Below, piece after piece: positions 36,921 to 45,637 of a DNA stretch of 64,000 nt. Position numbers and translations under genes: made by a program. A model generated the notes under the pieces. That model saw nothing but the letters and a program-made list of their open reading frames with translations, did no database searches and was not told where the DNA came from. Within the stretch, counting starts at the first letter, position 1. Each line of letters opens with the position of its first letter. The stretch comes from Vibrio rhizosphaerae (lineage in GTDB: Bacteria; Pseudomonadota; Gammaproteobacteria; Enterobacterales; Vibrionaceae): NCBI RefSeq assembly GCF_024347095.1, contig NZ_AP024904.1, positions 987,039 to 1,051,038 on the forward strand. The letters are read 5' to 3'.

Positions 36921-38356
36921 TGTTTACCTCCCTTTGCTTCGTCAAGCATTCGGGTCAATTTGACGACCCATTCTTTCGTCTCGGGCAGATCTTTCACGGG
37001 CATCCCGTAGTTGCCTCGATTATCCGGTGCTACCGGCGTTGTCGCATCAATAATCAATTTATCCGTGATACCCGCTGGAGATGAGCCGGGATCCAGTTCA
37101 AGGACCGACATATTGTGCAGTTGCACTAAATCACCAGCCGGGTTCACTTTTGATGACATCGCCCACATCACTTGTTTTAAATCGAAAGGATCAACATCTT
37201 CATCGACCATAATGACCATTTTGACATAGCCAAGGCCATGCGGTGTGGTCATGGCACGCATCCCGACAGATCTGGCAAACCCGCCAAAACGTTTCTTCGT
37301 CGAAATAATCACAAGTAACCCATGGGTATACATGGCATTCACTGCCTGAACTTCAGGAAACTCGGCTTTGAGTTGTTGATATAAAGGAACACAAGTTGCG
37401 GGCCCAATCAAATAATCAACTTCTGTCCATGGCATGCCGAGGTATAAGGATTCGAAAATTGGATTCGTCCGGTAAGAGACCTTATCAATTCTGACCACCG
37501 TCATTCTTCGTCCGCCCGAATAATGTCCGGTAAACTCACCGAAGGGTCCTTCGATCTCACGGACACCACATTCAATGACCCCTTCGAGCACAACTTCTGA
37601 TCCCCAAGGCACATCAAATCCGGTCAGCGGCGCTTTCACAATCGGATAAGGCGATTCTCTGAGTGCACCCGCCATATCGTACTCAGACTGATCGTATTTG
37701 AGCGGTGTCGCGCCCATCAGCGTAATGATCGGATCATTACCAAGCACAATAGCAACGGGCAGATCTTCTCCCCTTTCCTCTGCTTTATGTAAATGAATCG
37801 CAATGTCATGCATCGGAATCGGTTGCAAACCCAGCTTCCTTTTGCCTTTGACTTCCAGCCGATAAATCCCGACATTCTGCTTGTCAAAACTTTCCGGATC
37901 AGTCGGATCCCGGGAAATCGTACACGCCTTATCAAGATAGAAGCCACCATCCCCGTCGTTGAGCCGGAACAACGGCAAAATATCAAACAGATTGATCGCG
38001 TCACCATCGACGGTATTTTCTGCCCAAGGCGGATGATCCCGGTATACCGGCGCCACCGGGAAATTCTCCCAACGGCGAATGAATTCGTCGATCTGCGCTT
38101 TGACTGGCGTATTCGGTGGTAACCCAATCGATATTGCATGATTTGGCCATGATCCAACGGTATTCATCGCCACTCTGGCATTAGTAAATCCCTCAATATT
38201 GTCGAACCAAAGCGCCGGCGCGCCATCACCGATTCTGCCGGCAGCATTGGCTGCAGCCGCGATATCCGGTTCGGCTTTGACCTGCTCGGTAACTCTCAGC
38301 AGCTGGCCTTGCGCTTCTAACGCATCTAAATAACTTCTTAAATCATCAAAAATCAT
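36917..38356 (-). CDS. UbiD-family aryl-acid decarboxylase (C subunit)
   Basis: A 479-residue prenylated-FMN-dependent decarboxylase that takes CO2 from a hydroxyaryl acid such as vanillate or 4-hydroxybenzoate. MIFDDLRSYLDALEAQGQLLRV opens it; EGPFGEFTGHYSG (about 272-284) has the catalytic E..E region, and YLIGPATCVPLYQQL follows. It overlaps its neighbours on both sides (4 and 11 bases), so the operon is tightly coupled. The true substrate cannot be told from sequence. Confidence 0.93.
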   Translation of the reverse strand: MIFDDLRSYLDALEAQGQLLRVTEQVKAEPDIAAAANAAGRIGDGAPALWFDNIEGFTNARVAMNTVGSWPNHAISIGLPPNTPVKAQIDEFIRRWENFPVAPVYRDHPPWAENTVDGDAINLFDILPLFRLNDGDGGFYLDKACTISRDPTDPESFDKQNVGIYRLEVKGKRKLGLQPIPMHDIAIHLHKAEERGEDLPVAIVLGNDPIITLMGATPLKYDQSEYDMAGALRESPYPIVKAPLTGFDVPWGSEVVLEGVIECGVREIEGPFGEFTGHYSGGRRMTVVRIDKVSYRTNPIFESLYLGMPWTEVDYLIGPATCVPLYQQLKAEFPEVQAVNAMYTHGLLVIISTKKRFGGFARSVGMRAMTTPHGLGYVKMVIMVDEDVDPFDLKQVMWAMSSKVNPAGDLVQLHNMSVLELDPGSSPAGITDKLIIDATTPVAPDNRGNYGMPVKDLPETKEWVVKLTRMLDEAKGGKQ

Positions 38357-38951
38357 TCACGATTTCCCCATCATGTCTATTGGTTCCTTGAGAAAGACCT
38401 TGCCAGCGCTTCGCAAACGGTGCATCCAGACCAAACTGGTCCAGCACCCTCGTCACAATATGCTGTTTAATATCCTCGACAGACTCAGGTCGGTTGTACC
38501 ACGCAGGCATCGGGGGCACCATTGCAACCCCCATTCTGGCAAGCGCCAGCATATTCTCTAAGTGAATCGGATTGAGCGGCATTTCCCGCGGAACAAGCAC
38601 CAATCGACGTTGCTCTTTTAAGATCACATCCGCAGCCCGGCCAATTAACCCCTCCGCATATCCGGAGCGGATACCGGCCAGCGTTTTCATACTGCAAGGA
38701 ATAATAATCATCCCGTCAGTCCTGAATGAACCGGATGAAATTGCAGCCGCCTGATCCGCAGAGTGATGCGTCACATCGGCCAGAAGACTGACTTCTCTGG
38801 CCGTCATCGACGTCTCAAGTTCAATGGTCGTTTTTGCCCAACGCGACATCACAAAATGTGTTTCTACATCCGGGATTTGCTGTAAAGCCTGCAACAGCGT
38901 GACCGCCAGGGGTGCTCCGGTAGCACCCGTCATTCCAACAATTAGCCTCAT
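38346..38951 (-). CDS. Flavin prenyltransferase, UbiX family (B subunit)
   Basis: A 201-residue enzyme that makes prenylated FMN for the adjacent UbiD-like decarboxylase. MRLIVGMTGATGAPLAVTLLQAL is the FMN-binding N terminus; IIIPCSMKTLAGIRSGYAEGLIGRAADVILKEQRRLVLVPREMPL is the hallmark core. Start at 38951 with GAGGG upstream. It is the first gene of the operon, 18 bases downstream of the large palindromic operator. Confidence 0.93.
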   Translation of the reverse strand: MRLIVGMTGATGAPLAVTLLQALQQIPDVETHFVMSRWAKTTIELETSMTAREVSLLADVTHHSADQAAAISSGSFRTDGMIIIPCSMKTLAGIRSGYAEGLIGRAADVILKEQRRLVLVPREMPLNPIHLENMLALARMGVAMVPPMPAWYNRPESVEDIKQHIVTRVLDQFGLDAPFAKRWQGLSQGTNRHDGEIVNDF

Positions 38952-38968
38952 ACACCCTCAAAACTGTG

Positions 38969-39006
38969 TTTAACCACATTGTTCGTACACGAACAATGTG
39001 GTTAAA
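38969..39006. promoter_or_regulatory. 38-bp perfect palindrome upstream of the decarboxylase operon
   Basis: TTTAACCACATTGTTCGT and its exact complement flank a 2-base centre. It lies immediately downstream of a likely -10 element (TATAAGAT on the minus strand, about 39012-39020), so bound protein would block transcription. The likely binder is the MarR protein encoded at 39172. Confidence 0.8.
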
Positions 39007-39077
39007 CTAAATCTTATATACCCAAAAAGCAATCTTAATATTTCAAATCAGTGAGACTGACGTTTCCTTGAGATAAC

Positions 39078-39105
39078 TTACGTATATAATTAATAATATA
39101 CGTAA
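39078..39105. promoter_or_regulatory. Second palindrome, upstream of the MarR gene
   Basis: TTACGTATAT (39078-39087) and ATATACGTAA (39096-39105) are perfect inverted repeats over 8 bases, 66 bases before the MarR start. The sequence differs from the 38-bp site, so it may be an autoregulatory or a different protein's site. Confidence 0.65.
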
Positions 39106-39171
39106 TGAATGGATATTTTGAATGACCCGGCGCCCTCCTTTCTTCATCAATCTCAAGGATGATCTGAACAG

Positions 39172-39588
39172 ATGACTGACACATTAGATTCGGCTGTATT
39201 TCACTTAATGCGGAAACTATTTCAAGCACATACGTCCTGTTGGCAGGAAGCACTACCCCATGTCACAAAACCACAGTTTTCCGTTTTACATGCGATCGCC
39301 CAATCACCGGGAATTGAACAAGTTGACTTGGTGGAAGCCGCCATTACCACCAAAGCAACATTGGCAGAACTACTGGGCCGAATGGAAAAACGGGGGCTGA
39401 TTAACCGACAGCATGGTACCCAAGACAAAAGACGCCGTTTTGTCTATTTAACCGAGGAAGGGGAACAACTTTACCATGCGTCAATGCAAGTTGTTCAAGC
39501 GCTCGATATGAAATTTCTGAGTCGTATCTCAGCCGCAGATCAACAGCAGTTACTGCGTATTCTGAGTACATTATCAGTCAACCCGTAA
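39172..39588 (+). CDS. MarR-family regulator, likely of the decarboxylase operon
   Basis: A 138-residue winged-helix repressor. QVDLVEAAITTKATLAELLGRMEKRGLINRQHGTQDKRRRFVYLTEEG (about 47-95) contains the recognition helix and the wing DKRRR. The ATG follows AAGGATG. It is divergent from the UbiX/UbiD operon and I infer that it represses this until a phenolic acid is bound, as MarR proteins do for such genes in other bacteria. Confidence 0.88.
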   Translation: MTDTLDSAVFHLMRKLFQAHTSCWQEALPHVTKPQFSVLHAIAQSPGIEQVDLVEAAITTKATLAELLGRMEKRGLINRQHGTQDKRRRFVYLTEEGEQLYHASMQVVQALDMKFLSRISAADQQQLLRILSTLSVNP

Positions 39589-39631
39589 CCGACATCGATA
39601 TGCTTATCCAGAGATAAGCCCCCACAACGTC

Positions 39632-39659
39632 AAAAGCACCGAGATGAGTCGGTGCTTTT
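39632..39659. terminator. Bidirectional terminator, marR / MFS gene
   Basis: AAAAGCACCGA pairs with TCGGTGCTTTT over a 6-base loop; A- and T-runs on both sides serve the two convergent genes. Confidence 0.85.
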
Positions 39660-39686
39660 ACATAGGTCGGTTCTTTGTATGCAGTA

Positions 39687-40838
39687 TCAGCCCCCGGCAA
39701 CCCACTGGCGCTTGGTTTTGATACTGGAAAACAGCATATAAAGACAGGTACTGAGAGAAATCACAAATAAATAACCAAGCAGTCCCTGACGGCCTTGCAT
39801 GAACCAGTCAGCCATGATCGGCCCCACAACAGAACCAACGCTATAGCTAAACAACATGACCTGTGTGGCAGACACAATGTAGTTGGCATCCAACTTGTCA
39901 CATCCCAGATTAATCGCAATCGGATAAAGGGCAAACGTTGCCATACCCAACAGAAATAATCCAATCACCAACGTCTCCATTCCGGCATAAAGCACAGGCA
40001 AGACTGACGCGCCAGCCCCGACCAGACAAAACATGGCCATCAGGAGTTTACGTCCCATCAATTTTGAGAACCAGGGAATCATCGGTTGTACCGCCATAGC
40101 CCCGAGAATCACTAACGCCAACAAACTGCCAAGGTGCGTGGTCGCGATCCCACGATTTGCCAGCTCAACCGGCATCAGACCATAAATCGCCCCAAGCAGC
40201 AGTCCCGAAACCAAGCAACCAATCAGGGCCGCATGATCCAGCTTCGCCATCTGTTTCCAGGACAAACTTGTTGCTTGCTGTGCCGGCGGTTGATCCGTTT
40301 TCCCATAGATTAATACGGCAGAGGCCAACACTAACAGCACAATAATGATCGCAAATGGTATGTCCCCGGAGACACCTAAACCGATCCCAAGCTGACCAAC
40401 CGCAGTACCACCATACAAGGCCACCATGTAAATCCCTAAACGCTTGGCCCGTTGAGACGCTTCACCATGTAACAACCAGGATTCGACCACCACAAAGACT
40501 CCGGCAACCGCAATCCCGGCGACAAAACGTGCAACAAGCCAGACCGAGGCATCAGGCAAAAATGGTAATACCACAATCGAAAGGAGTAAGATCACCAGAC
40601 ACCAGATGAACGCAATACGATGCCCGTAACGATTCACAAAAGGTTCCATCATCATCGCCCCCAGCAATAAACCTGCATAAAAAACACTGGCAAGCCAGCT
40701 CGCAAGTGATTCATCAAGCTCATAGTGAGTCAGGATCAGCGGGATCAGGCTCATCAGATAGCCGGACGCAATCGCATACAGAGCCAAAGCGATCACGGGT
40801 ACCGCGATACGCTGAGTCGCAACAGGGGAAGTATTCAA
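39687..40838 (-). CDS. MFS transporter, YcaD-like
   Basis: A 383-residue twelve-helix major facilitator protein. The N-terminal GYLMSLIPLILTHYELDESLASWLAS and GALLLGAMM.EPFVNRYGHR motifs (conserved loop 2-3) match the YcaD group, of unknown substrate. It sits between the MarR gene and a possible LpdD-like gene, so it may carry an aromatic acid, but YcaD-like genes also stand alone. Monocistronic. Confidence 0.85.
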   Translation of the reverse strand: MNTSPVATQRIAVPVIALALYAIASGYLMSLIPLILTHYELDESLASWLASVFYAGLLLGAMMMEPFVNRYGHRIAFIWCLVILLLSIVVLPFLPDASVWLVARFVAGIAVAGVFVVVESWLLHGEASQRAKRLGIYMVALYGGTAVGQLGIGLGVSGDIPFAIIIVLLVLASAVLIYGKTDQPPAQQATSLSWKQMAKLDHAALIGCLVSGLLLGAIYGLMPVELANRGIATTHLGSLLALVILGAMAVQPMIPWFSKLMGRKLLMAMFCLVGAGASVLPVLYAGMETLVIGLFLLGMATFALYPIAINLGCDKLDANYIVSATQVMLFSYSVGSVVGPIMADWFMQGRQGLLGYLFVISLSTCLYMLFSSIKTKRQWVAGG

Positions 40839-41104
40839 CTGAATAGCCTCGAAATCAGGTGGAACAATAAGGAACAGGAGATTTTCGCGGCGAATATCGC
40901 GCTAACACATGGAAAGATAAAATGAAAAATTGTGGTCTTAACGATTAATAATTTTTATCAAACAGAGAAATTGGTATTTTTGATTAAATAACGAGAAATA
41001 TATGGTTAAAAAAACTAATCACTCGACTTTAAATCAGTGTTTCATAGCATGATCTTCATCACACTAAAAACGATCTTTCACTCAAATAGTTTCATCGTGT
41101 CAGA

Positions 41105-41512
41105 TCACACTGTCGCTGTTTGTTGGTGGTCAATCAGTTGACGAGCCAGAGTATCAACCATCTGAGGAATTGTGGATAGATGGTCGGGTGTTGCCTGATC
41201 GATATGAATGCCACAACTGACAGAAACCACACAATTCAGTGCAGAAGCAATCATCTGAGCGATATGATGTGCCAACAAGTCTTCTTTGTGGCCCATAACA
41301 CACAGCACCGAGGTCGATGCACTCCCCTTCGATGCATCTTGTAAGCTTGCCCGCGGTTGTGCCAAAGCAACCGCACCGATATGTGCAGCATCTCCACCAT
41401 GGATGGTCACGAGCAAATCCCGCCCGACGCGAACAGCGACTAATTCAATCACAATATCAGCAGATTTGAGCGCTAACCGCACAATGTCATCTGACGGATG
41501 AGATGGTGTCAT
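41105..41512 (-). CDS. Possible LpdD-like prenyl-flavin chaperone
   Basis: A 135-residue protein without signal peptide. IVIELVAVRVGRDLLVTIHGGDAAHIGAVALAQPR (about 20-54) resembles, from memory, the LpdD-like family that helps UbiD-type gallate decarboxylases mature. The UbiX/UbiD operon 2 kb away supports this. GGGAGA precedes the ATG. If wrong, it is an uncharacterised cytoplasmic protein. The 5' region contains a stem structure (41577-41625). Confidence 0.5.
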   Translation of the reverse strand: MTPSHPSDDIVRLALKSADIVIELVAVRVGRDLLVTIHGGDAAHIGAVALAQPRASLQDASKGSASTSVLCVMGHKEDLLAHHIAQMIASALNCVVSVSCGIHIDQATPDHLSTIPQMVDTLARQLIDHQQTATV

Positions 41513-41576
41513 GCTTTTCTCCCTATTTCAGTGATTGATAATCGCCGCCCGTATTGCTGGTGCGGTCTGCATCGTA

Positions 41577-41625
41577 GTCGCAATGAGGCAGCGTGTAAAG
41601 CCTCATGATTGGTAGCGACTGAGAC
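41577..41625 (-). promoter_or_regulatory. Stem structure in the leader of the LpdD-like gene
   Basis: ATGAGGC (41583-41589) pairs with GCCTCAT (41600-41606), and outer AGTCGC pairs with GCGACT across a small bulge. It lies 65-113 bases before the gene's start. It may be an RNA switch element or part of an operator. Confidence 0.35.
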
Positions 41626-41802
41626 TAAATGACGCCTGAAGGTCATGAAAAATAAATCATGATTCGCGGAGGATGTTTGTTTTTGTGGTGAAGATGTTAC
41701 CCTGATAGTCACAATGCAATCCGAGCAAGCTGATTGCTTTGGTCAGCTCAATCAATCTATGAACTCAATCAACCCATTCAATTATCGCACAATGGAGGCT
41801 TA

Positions 41803-42072
41803 GTGATTAATCAAACACAGACCAAACTGGACATCAATATCGGTAGTGAACATCTGGTTATCCGGCAACGTTATGAAGCACTGAGTGCCTTCAATGATCT
41901 GCTCATTGCGATCTGGTTTCTGATCGGTAGCTTCTTTTTCTTAAACAATTCGTTGGTTGAGAGCGGGACTTGGCTATTTATCGTCGGCAGTGCTCAACTC
42001 CTGATTAAACCCTTCATCAAACTCACCAGTCTGGTTCATCTTTATCGGATCCAAAATCGCTGCAACGATTGA
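41803..42072 (+). CDS. YrhK-like small membrane protein
   Basis: An 89-residue protein with a GTG start at 41803 after GGAGG (41794-41798). LVIRQRYEALSAFNDLLIAIWFLIGSFFFL and the later TWLFIVGSAQLLIKPFIKL give two transmembrane helices and the pattern of YrhK-domain proteins. The function of the family is unknown. It is followed by a strong hairpin. Confidence 0.75.
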   Translation: MINQTQTKLDINIGSEHLVIRQRYEALSAFNDLLIAIWFLIGSFFFLNNSLVESGTWLFIVGSAQLLIKPFIKLTSLVHLYRIQNRCND

Positions 42073-42077
42073 TACGA

Positions 42078-42120
42078 CATCGGCTCCCACGTCTACCTTT
42101 GATACACGTGGGAGCCGATG
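42078..42120 (+). terminator. 15-bp-stem hairpin after the YrhK-like gene
   Basis: CATCGGCTCCCACGT (42078-42092) pairs perfectly with 42106-42120 over 13 bases. No T-run follows, so it may act as an mRNA end block or Rho-linked terminator. It lies between two convergent genes. Confidence 0.6.
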
Positions 42121-42152
42121 AGGCAGGATGGACAATAAATCAATGGCGAGCG

Positions 42153-42479
42153 TTATTTCGCTTGATGCTTATCATTACCAGCATCAGGCGTTTCTCCGAC
42201 CACACCCTGACTCATTTCAGGGGCTTCACCCATCATCTCTTGATCTGTCTTCGGTGCGCTTTGATCAAGTGAGTTTTGGCCATTATCCATGGTCTGAACA
42301 CCATCCATTGTCGCAGGATCGACTGGCACTTGGCCTGCATCCATTGTTGCCGGGTCGGTTTGTTCGCTGCTGCTGGTGGTTTTCTCAGTAGTTGCGTTAT
42401 CATCGTTACATGCCGTTAGGCCAAAAGCAATTGCGGTTGTCAGTAGCATCATGGCAATCGGGTTGGATAGTTTAGACAT
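42153..42479 (-). CDS. Small acidic lipoprotein with internal repeats
   Basis: A 108-residue predicted lipoprotein: an N-terminal signal with lipobox LTAC (cysteine at 24), then a low-complexity acidic tail. DPATMD occurs twice (about 42-47 and 54-59), and related MDxxQ segments recur. GGAGAG precedes the ATG. The family is not recognised; such tails span the periplasm or lie at the surface. Confidence 0.7.
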   Translation of the reverse strand: MSKLSNPIAMMLLTTAIAFGLTACNDDNATTEKTTSSSEQTDPATMDAGQVPVDPATMDGVQTMDNGQNSLDQSAPKTDQEMMGEAPEMSQGVVGETPDAGNDKHQAK

Positions 42480-42684
42480 ACTTCTCTCCTGTTTTTCGAA
42501 CGGCTGATGCGTTCACATTAAATCGACTGAAGCTAGTGTAGTGAATTACGCAGCGACAATTTCAAATTTCAGGTCAGGAATTCGTACTAATTATGTAAGA
42601 AATCAATCATTTCCCTGACCGAAAAAACAAACTGTGCAGCAAACAACAGATCGAAAGATTCAAAAACAGCTATATTGATGATTC

Positions 42685-45579
42685 ATGAATCCCATTATAA
42701 AAAGTCAAATAGGTCACATCATGCAACGTCAGTCTTCATCGAATCCGTCTTTAGAACTATCAGCACCATACCAACACCTGGTCACCCGCTTATCAGCCCG
42801 GCTCGATCCTGAATGTATTATCACGCAACCGGAACAACGGTTAGCTTACGGCACGGATGCCAGTTTTTACCGCCTGATTCCGCAAGTGGTGTTACGATTG
42901 AAAAATATCGATGAGGTCATTTTTACGTTGCGCGTTTGTCATGAACTCGATATTCACCTGACCTTCCGGGCCGCCGGCACCAGCCTGTCCGGTCAGGCAG
43001 TCTCCGATTCAGTCTTACTCACCCTGACCGACGACTGGCGCAACTATCAGATTGCAGATCAGGGCCGAAAAATCAGCTTACAGCCCGGAGTAATCGGGGC
43101 GGATGCCAATCGTTATCTGGCACCCTATCAACGCAAAATCGGACCGGATCCCGCCTCCATCAACGCATGTAAAATCGGGGGAATCGCGGCCAACAATGCC
43201 AGCGGGATGTGCTGTGGAACAGCACAGAACTCATATCAGACCGTTGCAGACATCCACATTATTCTGGCCAACGGAAGTGAACTCAATACCGCCGATCCGG
43301 CGAGCATTCAGGCATTCAAACAACACAACCCCACGTTGATCGACGGAATTCAAACGCTCTGCGAGCAAACACGAGCGAACCGGCAACTGACGGATTTGAT
43401 TCGGCATAAATACCGCCTGAAAAACACCACCGGCTATGCCCTCAATGCCTTGATTGACTACACCGATCCAATAGACGTGATTAAACATTTGATGATTGGC
43501 TCTGAGGGCACGTTAGGATTTATTGCCGAAATCACCTACCACACCGTGGCAGAACATCCGTTTAAAGCATCAGCACTGCTGGTCTTTTCTGACATAGACC
43601 AAGCCAGTCAGGCTGTCACCACACTCAAACAGACCCCGGTAGCAGCCGTGGAAATGATGGATGGGCGTTCACTGCGGGCCATTGCCGACAAACCGGGTAT
43701 GCCGGGTTTTATTGCGACACTGGATGAACACGCAACGGCGTTGCTGATTGAGTCTCATGCTCACAATGATTTGCAACTCACAACGCAATGTGAGCAGATC
43801 ATGCAGCAACTCGCGACTTATTCAATTCTGGAGTCCGTCCCATTTACCACGGATCAGCAAACGGTGACCACACTCTGGGGAATCCGTAAAGGCCTGTTCC
43901 CGGCGGTAGGCGCGGTCCGTGAAACCGGAACAACGGTCATTATTGAAGATGTAGCCTTTCCGGTTGAACATCTGGCAGGCGGTGTGCGTGACTTGCAAAT
44001 GCTGTTTCACAAACATCACTACCATGAGGCGATTATTTTCGGTCATGCGCTGGAGGGCAATTTACACTTTGTCTTTACCCAAGGCTTTGAAGCGCCGGAG
44101 GAAATCGAACGGTATCGTGCATTTATGGATGATGTCGCGCAACTGGTCGCGGTCAAATATGGCGGCTCGCTGAAAGCAGAACACGGCACAGGCAGAAACA
44201 TGGCCCCCTATGTTGAACTGGAGTGGGGGGAAGCAGGCTATGCACTGATGCAACACATTAAAACGCTGTTTGACCCGCATGGCAGACTCAACCCCGGAGT
44301 AATTCTCAATTCAGACCCACAAGCGCATGTTCAACATCTCAAACCCATGCCACCAGCCAACCCACTGGTTGATCACTGTATTGAATGTGGCTTTTGCGAA
44401 GCGGTATGTCCCTCCCGCACCCTGACCCTCACCCCGCGCCAACGGATTGTATTGTATCGGGAATTACAACATCGTCGAACCCCTGAAGACCATGCAGATG
44501 TTCAGGCGTTAGAACAAGCCTTTGAATATCAGGGCATCGATACTTGTGCGGCAACAGGCTTGTGTGCCACGCGCTGCCCGGTCGGGATTAATACCGGTGA
44601 TTTAGTGAAACAGCTGAGAACCGAGAAATATCGGCGCTATGATGCAATTGCCCGCTGGACCGCGAACCATTTCGCCACCACAACGCAACTTGCCAGAACC
44701 GGACTCAAACTCAATGCATCAACAACACGTCTGCTCGGTGCAAAGCGGATGCAACACTGGAATCAGCGCTTACGTCACCATATAAAGATACCGCAGTGGT
44801 TGCCAGAAATCCCGACACCAAACCATGATCGTGACGTGCTGACAAAACATCGCGAGTGCAACGCCCAGAAGAAAGTCGTCTATTTTCCTTCCTGCGCGAG
44901 CCGGGCAATGGGGGTCACACCACAAGGTCAAGATCAGCGCTCGCTCACCGAAGTCACACGCCGACTTCTGGATAAAGCAGGATTTGCAGTCATTATTCCT
45001 GACCATTTAAACGAACAGTGCTGTGGCATGCCTTATGACAGCAAAGGGATGACATCAAACGCACAATACAAGGCACAACAGTTAGAGCAAACCTTACTCG
45101 ACGCCTCTAAGCAGGGCCGTTATCCAGTTCTGATCGATACCAGCCCGTGTGTGCAACGGCTGAAAACGGAATTGAGTTCCGACATACAAATTTATGAACC
45201 CGCAGAATTTGTCAGCCGCTACCTGTTAGAATCGCTGACCATAACCCCGACGGAAGAAACGATTCTGCTGCACATTACCTGTAGTGCACGCAAAATGGGC
45301 TTAGAAAATGTGATGTTAAAACTGGCACGAGCCTGTGCCCGTGAAGTGATCGTCCCCGAGCATATTCAGTGTTGCGGCTGGGCCGGAGATAAAGGTTTCA
45401 CCACACCAGAGTTGAATCAGGCAGCGTTACAACCACTGAAAAATCAGATTCCACCGGAGTGTAAACGCGGTTTCAGTCATAGCCTGACCTGTGAAATTGG
45501 TCTTTCACACCACAGCGGCATTCCTTATCAATCGATTTTATATCTGGTGGATGAAGTATCCGCTCAGAGCAACGCTTGA
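42685..45579 (+). CDS. FAD-binding and Fe-S oxidoreductase (D-lactate dehydrogenase type)
   Basis: A 964-residue single-chain enzyme with a FAD-binding domain (about 55-490; LTFRAAGTSLSGQAVSDSVLLTL, KIGGIAANNASGMCCGT), a C-terminal FAD-oxidase part with KAEHGTGRNMAPYVELEWG, a 4Fe-4S ferredoxin pair (CIECGFCEAVCPSR, about 565-578, and CAATGLCATRCPVG) and a CCG domain (HLNEQCCGMPYDSKG, HIQCCGWAGDKG). The layout is that of quinone- or cytochrome-linked D-lactate or 2-hydroxyglutarate dehydrogenases (YdiJ-like). The start could be the ATG at 42721. The parS-bearing terminator follows the stop. Confidence 0.88.
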   Translation: MNPIIKSQIGHIMQRQSSSNPSLELSAPYQHLVTRLSARLDPECIITQPEQRLAYGTDASFYRLIPQVVLRLKNIDEVIFTLRVCHELDIHLTFRAAGTSLSGQAVSDSVLLTLTDDWRNYQIADQGRKISLQPGVIGADANRYLAPYQRKIGPDPASINACKIGGIAANNASGMCCGTAQNSYQTVADIHIILANGSELNTADPASIQAFKQHNPTLIDGIQTLCEQTRANRQLTDLIRHKYRLKNTTGYALNALIDYTDPIDVIKHLMIGSEGTLGFIAEITYHTVAEHPFKASALLVFSDIDQASQAVTTLKQTPVAAVEMMDGRSLRAIADKPGMPGFIATLDEHATALLIESHAHNDLQLTTQCEQIMQQLATYSILESVPFTTDQQTVTTLWGIRKGLFPAVGAVRETGTTVIIEDVAFPVEHLAGGVRDLQMLFHKHHYHEAIIFGHALEGNLHFVFTQGFEAPEEIERYRAFMDDVAQLVAVKYGGSLKAEHGTGRNMAPYVELEWGEAGYALMQHIKTLFDPHGRLNPGVILNSDPQAHVQHLKPMPPANPLVDHCIECGFCEAVCPSRTLTLTPRQRIVLYRELQHRRTPEDHADVQALEQAFEYQGIDTCAATGLCATRCPVGINTGDLVKQLRTEKYRRYDAIARWTANHFATTTQLARTGLKLNASTTRLLGAKRMQHWNQRLRHHIKIPQWLPEIPTPNHDRDVLTKHRECNAQKKVVYFPSCASRAMGVTPQGQDQRSLTEVTRRLLDKAGFAVIIPDHLNEQCCGMPYDSKGMTSNAQYKAQQLEQTLLDASKQGRYPVLIDTSPCVQRLKTELSSDIQIYEPAEFVSRYLLESLTITPTEETILLHITCSARKMGLENVMLKLARACAREVIVPEHIQCCGWAGDKGFTTPELNQAALQPLKNQIPPECKRGFSHSLTCEIGLSHHSGIPYQSILYLVDEVSAQSNA

Positions 45580-45584
45580 AAAAA

Positions 45585-45625
45585 CGACAGCCCGATTTAC
45601 ATTGTAAATTGGGCTGTCGCTTTTC
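45585..45625. terminator. Terminator with embedded parS2 site
   Basis: CGACAGCCC (45585-45593) pairs with GGGCTGTCG (45611-45619); inside, ATTTACA and TGTAAAT continue the stem. A- and T-runs flank it, fitting a two-way terminator between the oxidoreductase gene and glgB, which converge. Confidence 0.8.
45595..45609. other. parS2: parS2-type ParB2 centromere site
   Basis: ATTTACATTGTAAAT exactly fits NTTTACANTGTAAAN, the consensus I recall for the Vibrio chromosome II ParB binding site. It forms the top of the terminator hairpin, about 17 kb from the origin. Confidence 0.8.
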
Positions 45626-45637
45626 AACACGTCCGGA

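Noticed and set aside
45595..45609. The dyad as a TyrR box (TGTAAA-N6-TTTACA)
   Set aside because: The half-sites face the other way with one base between, which fits parS2 and not TyrR; the neighbouring genes are not aromatic amino-acid genes.
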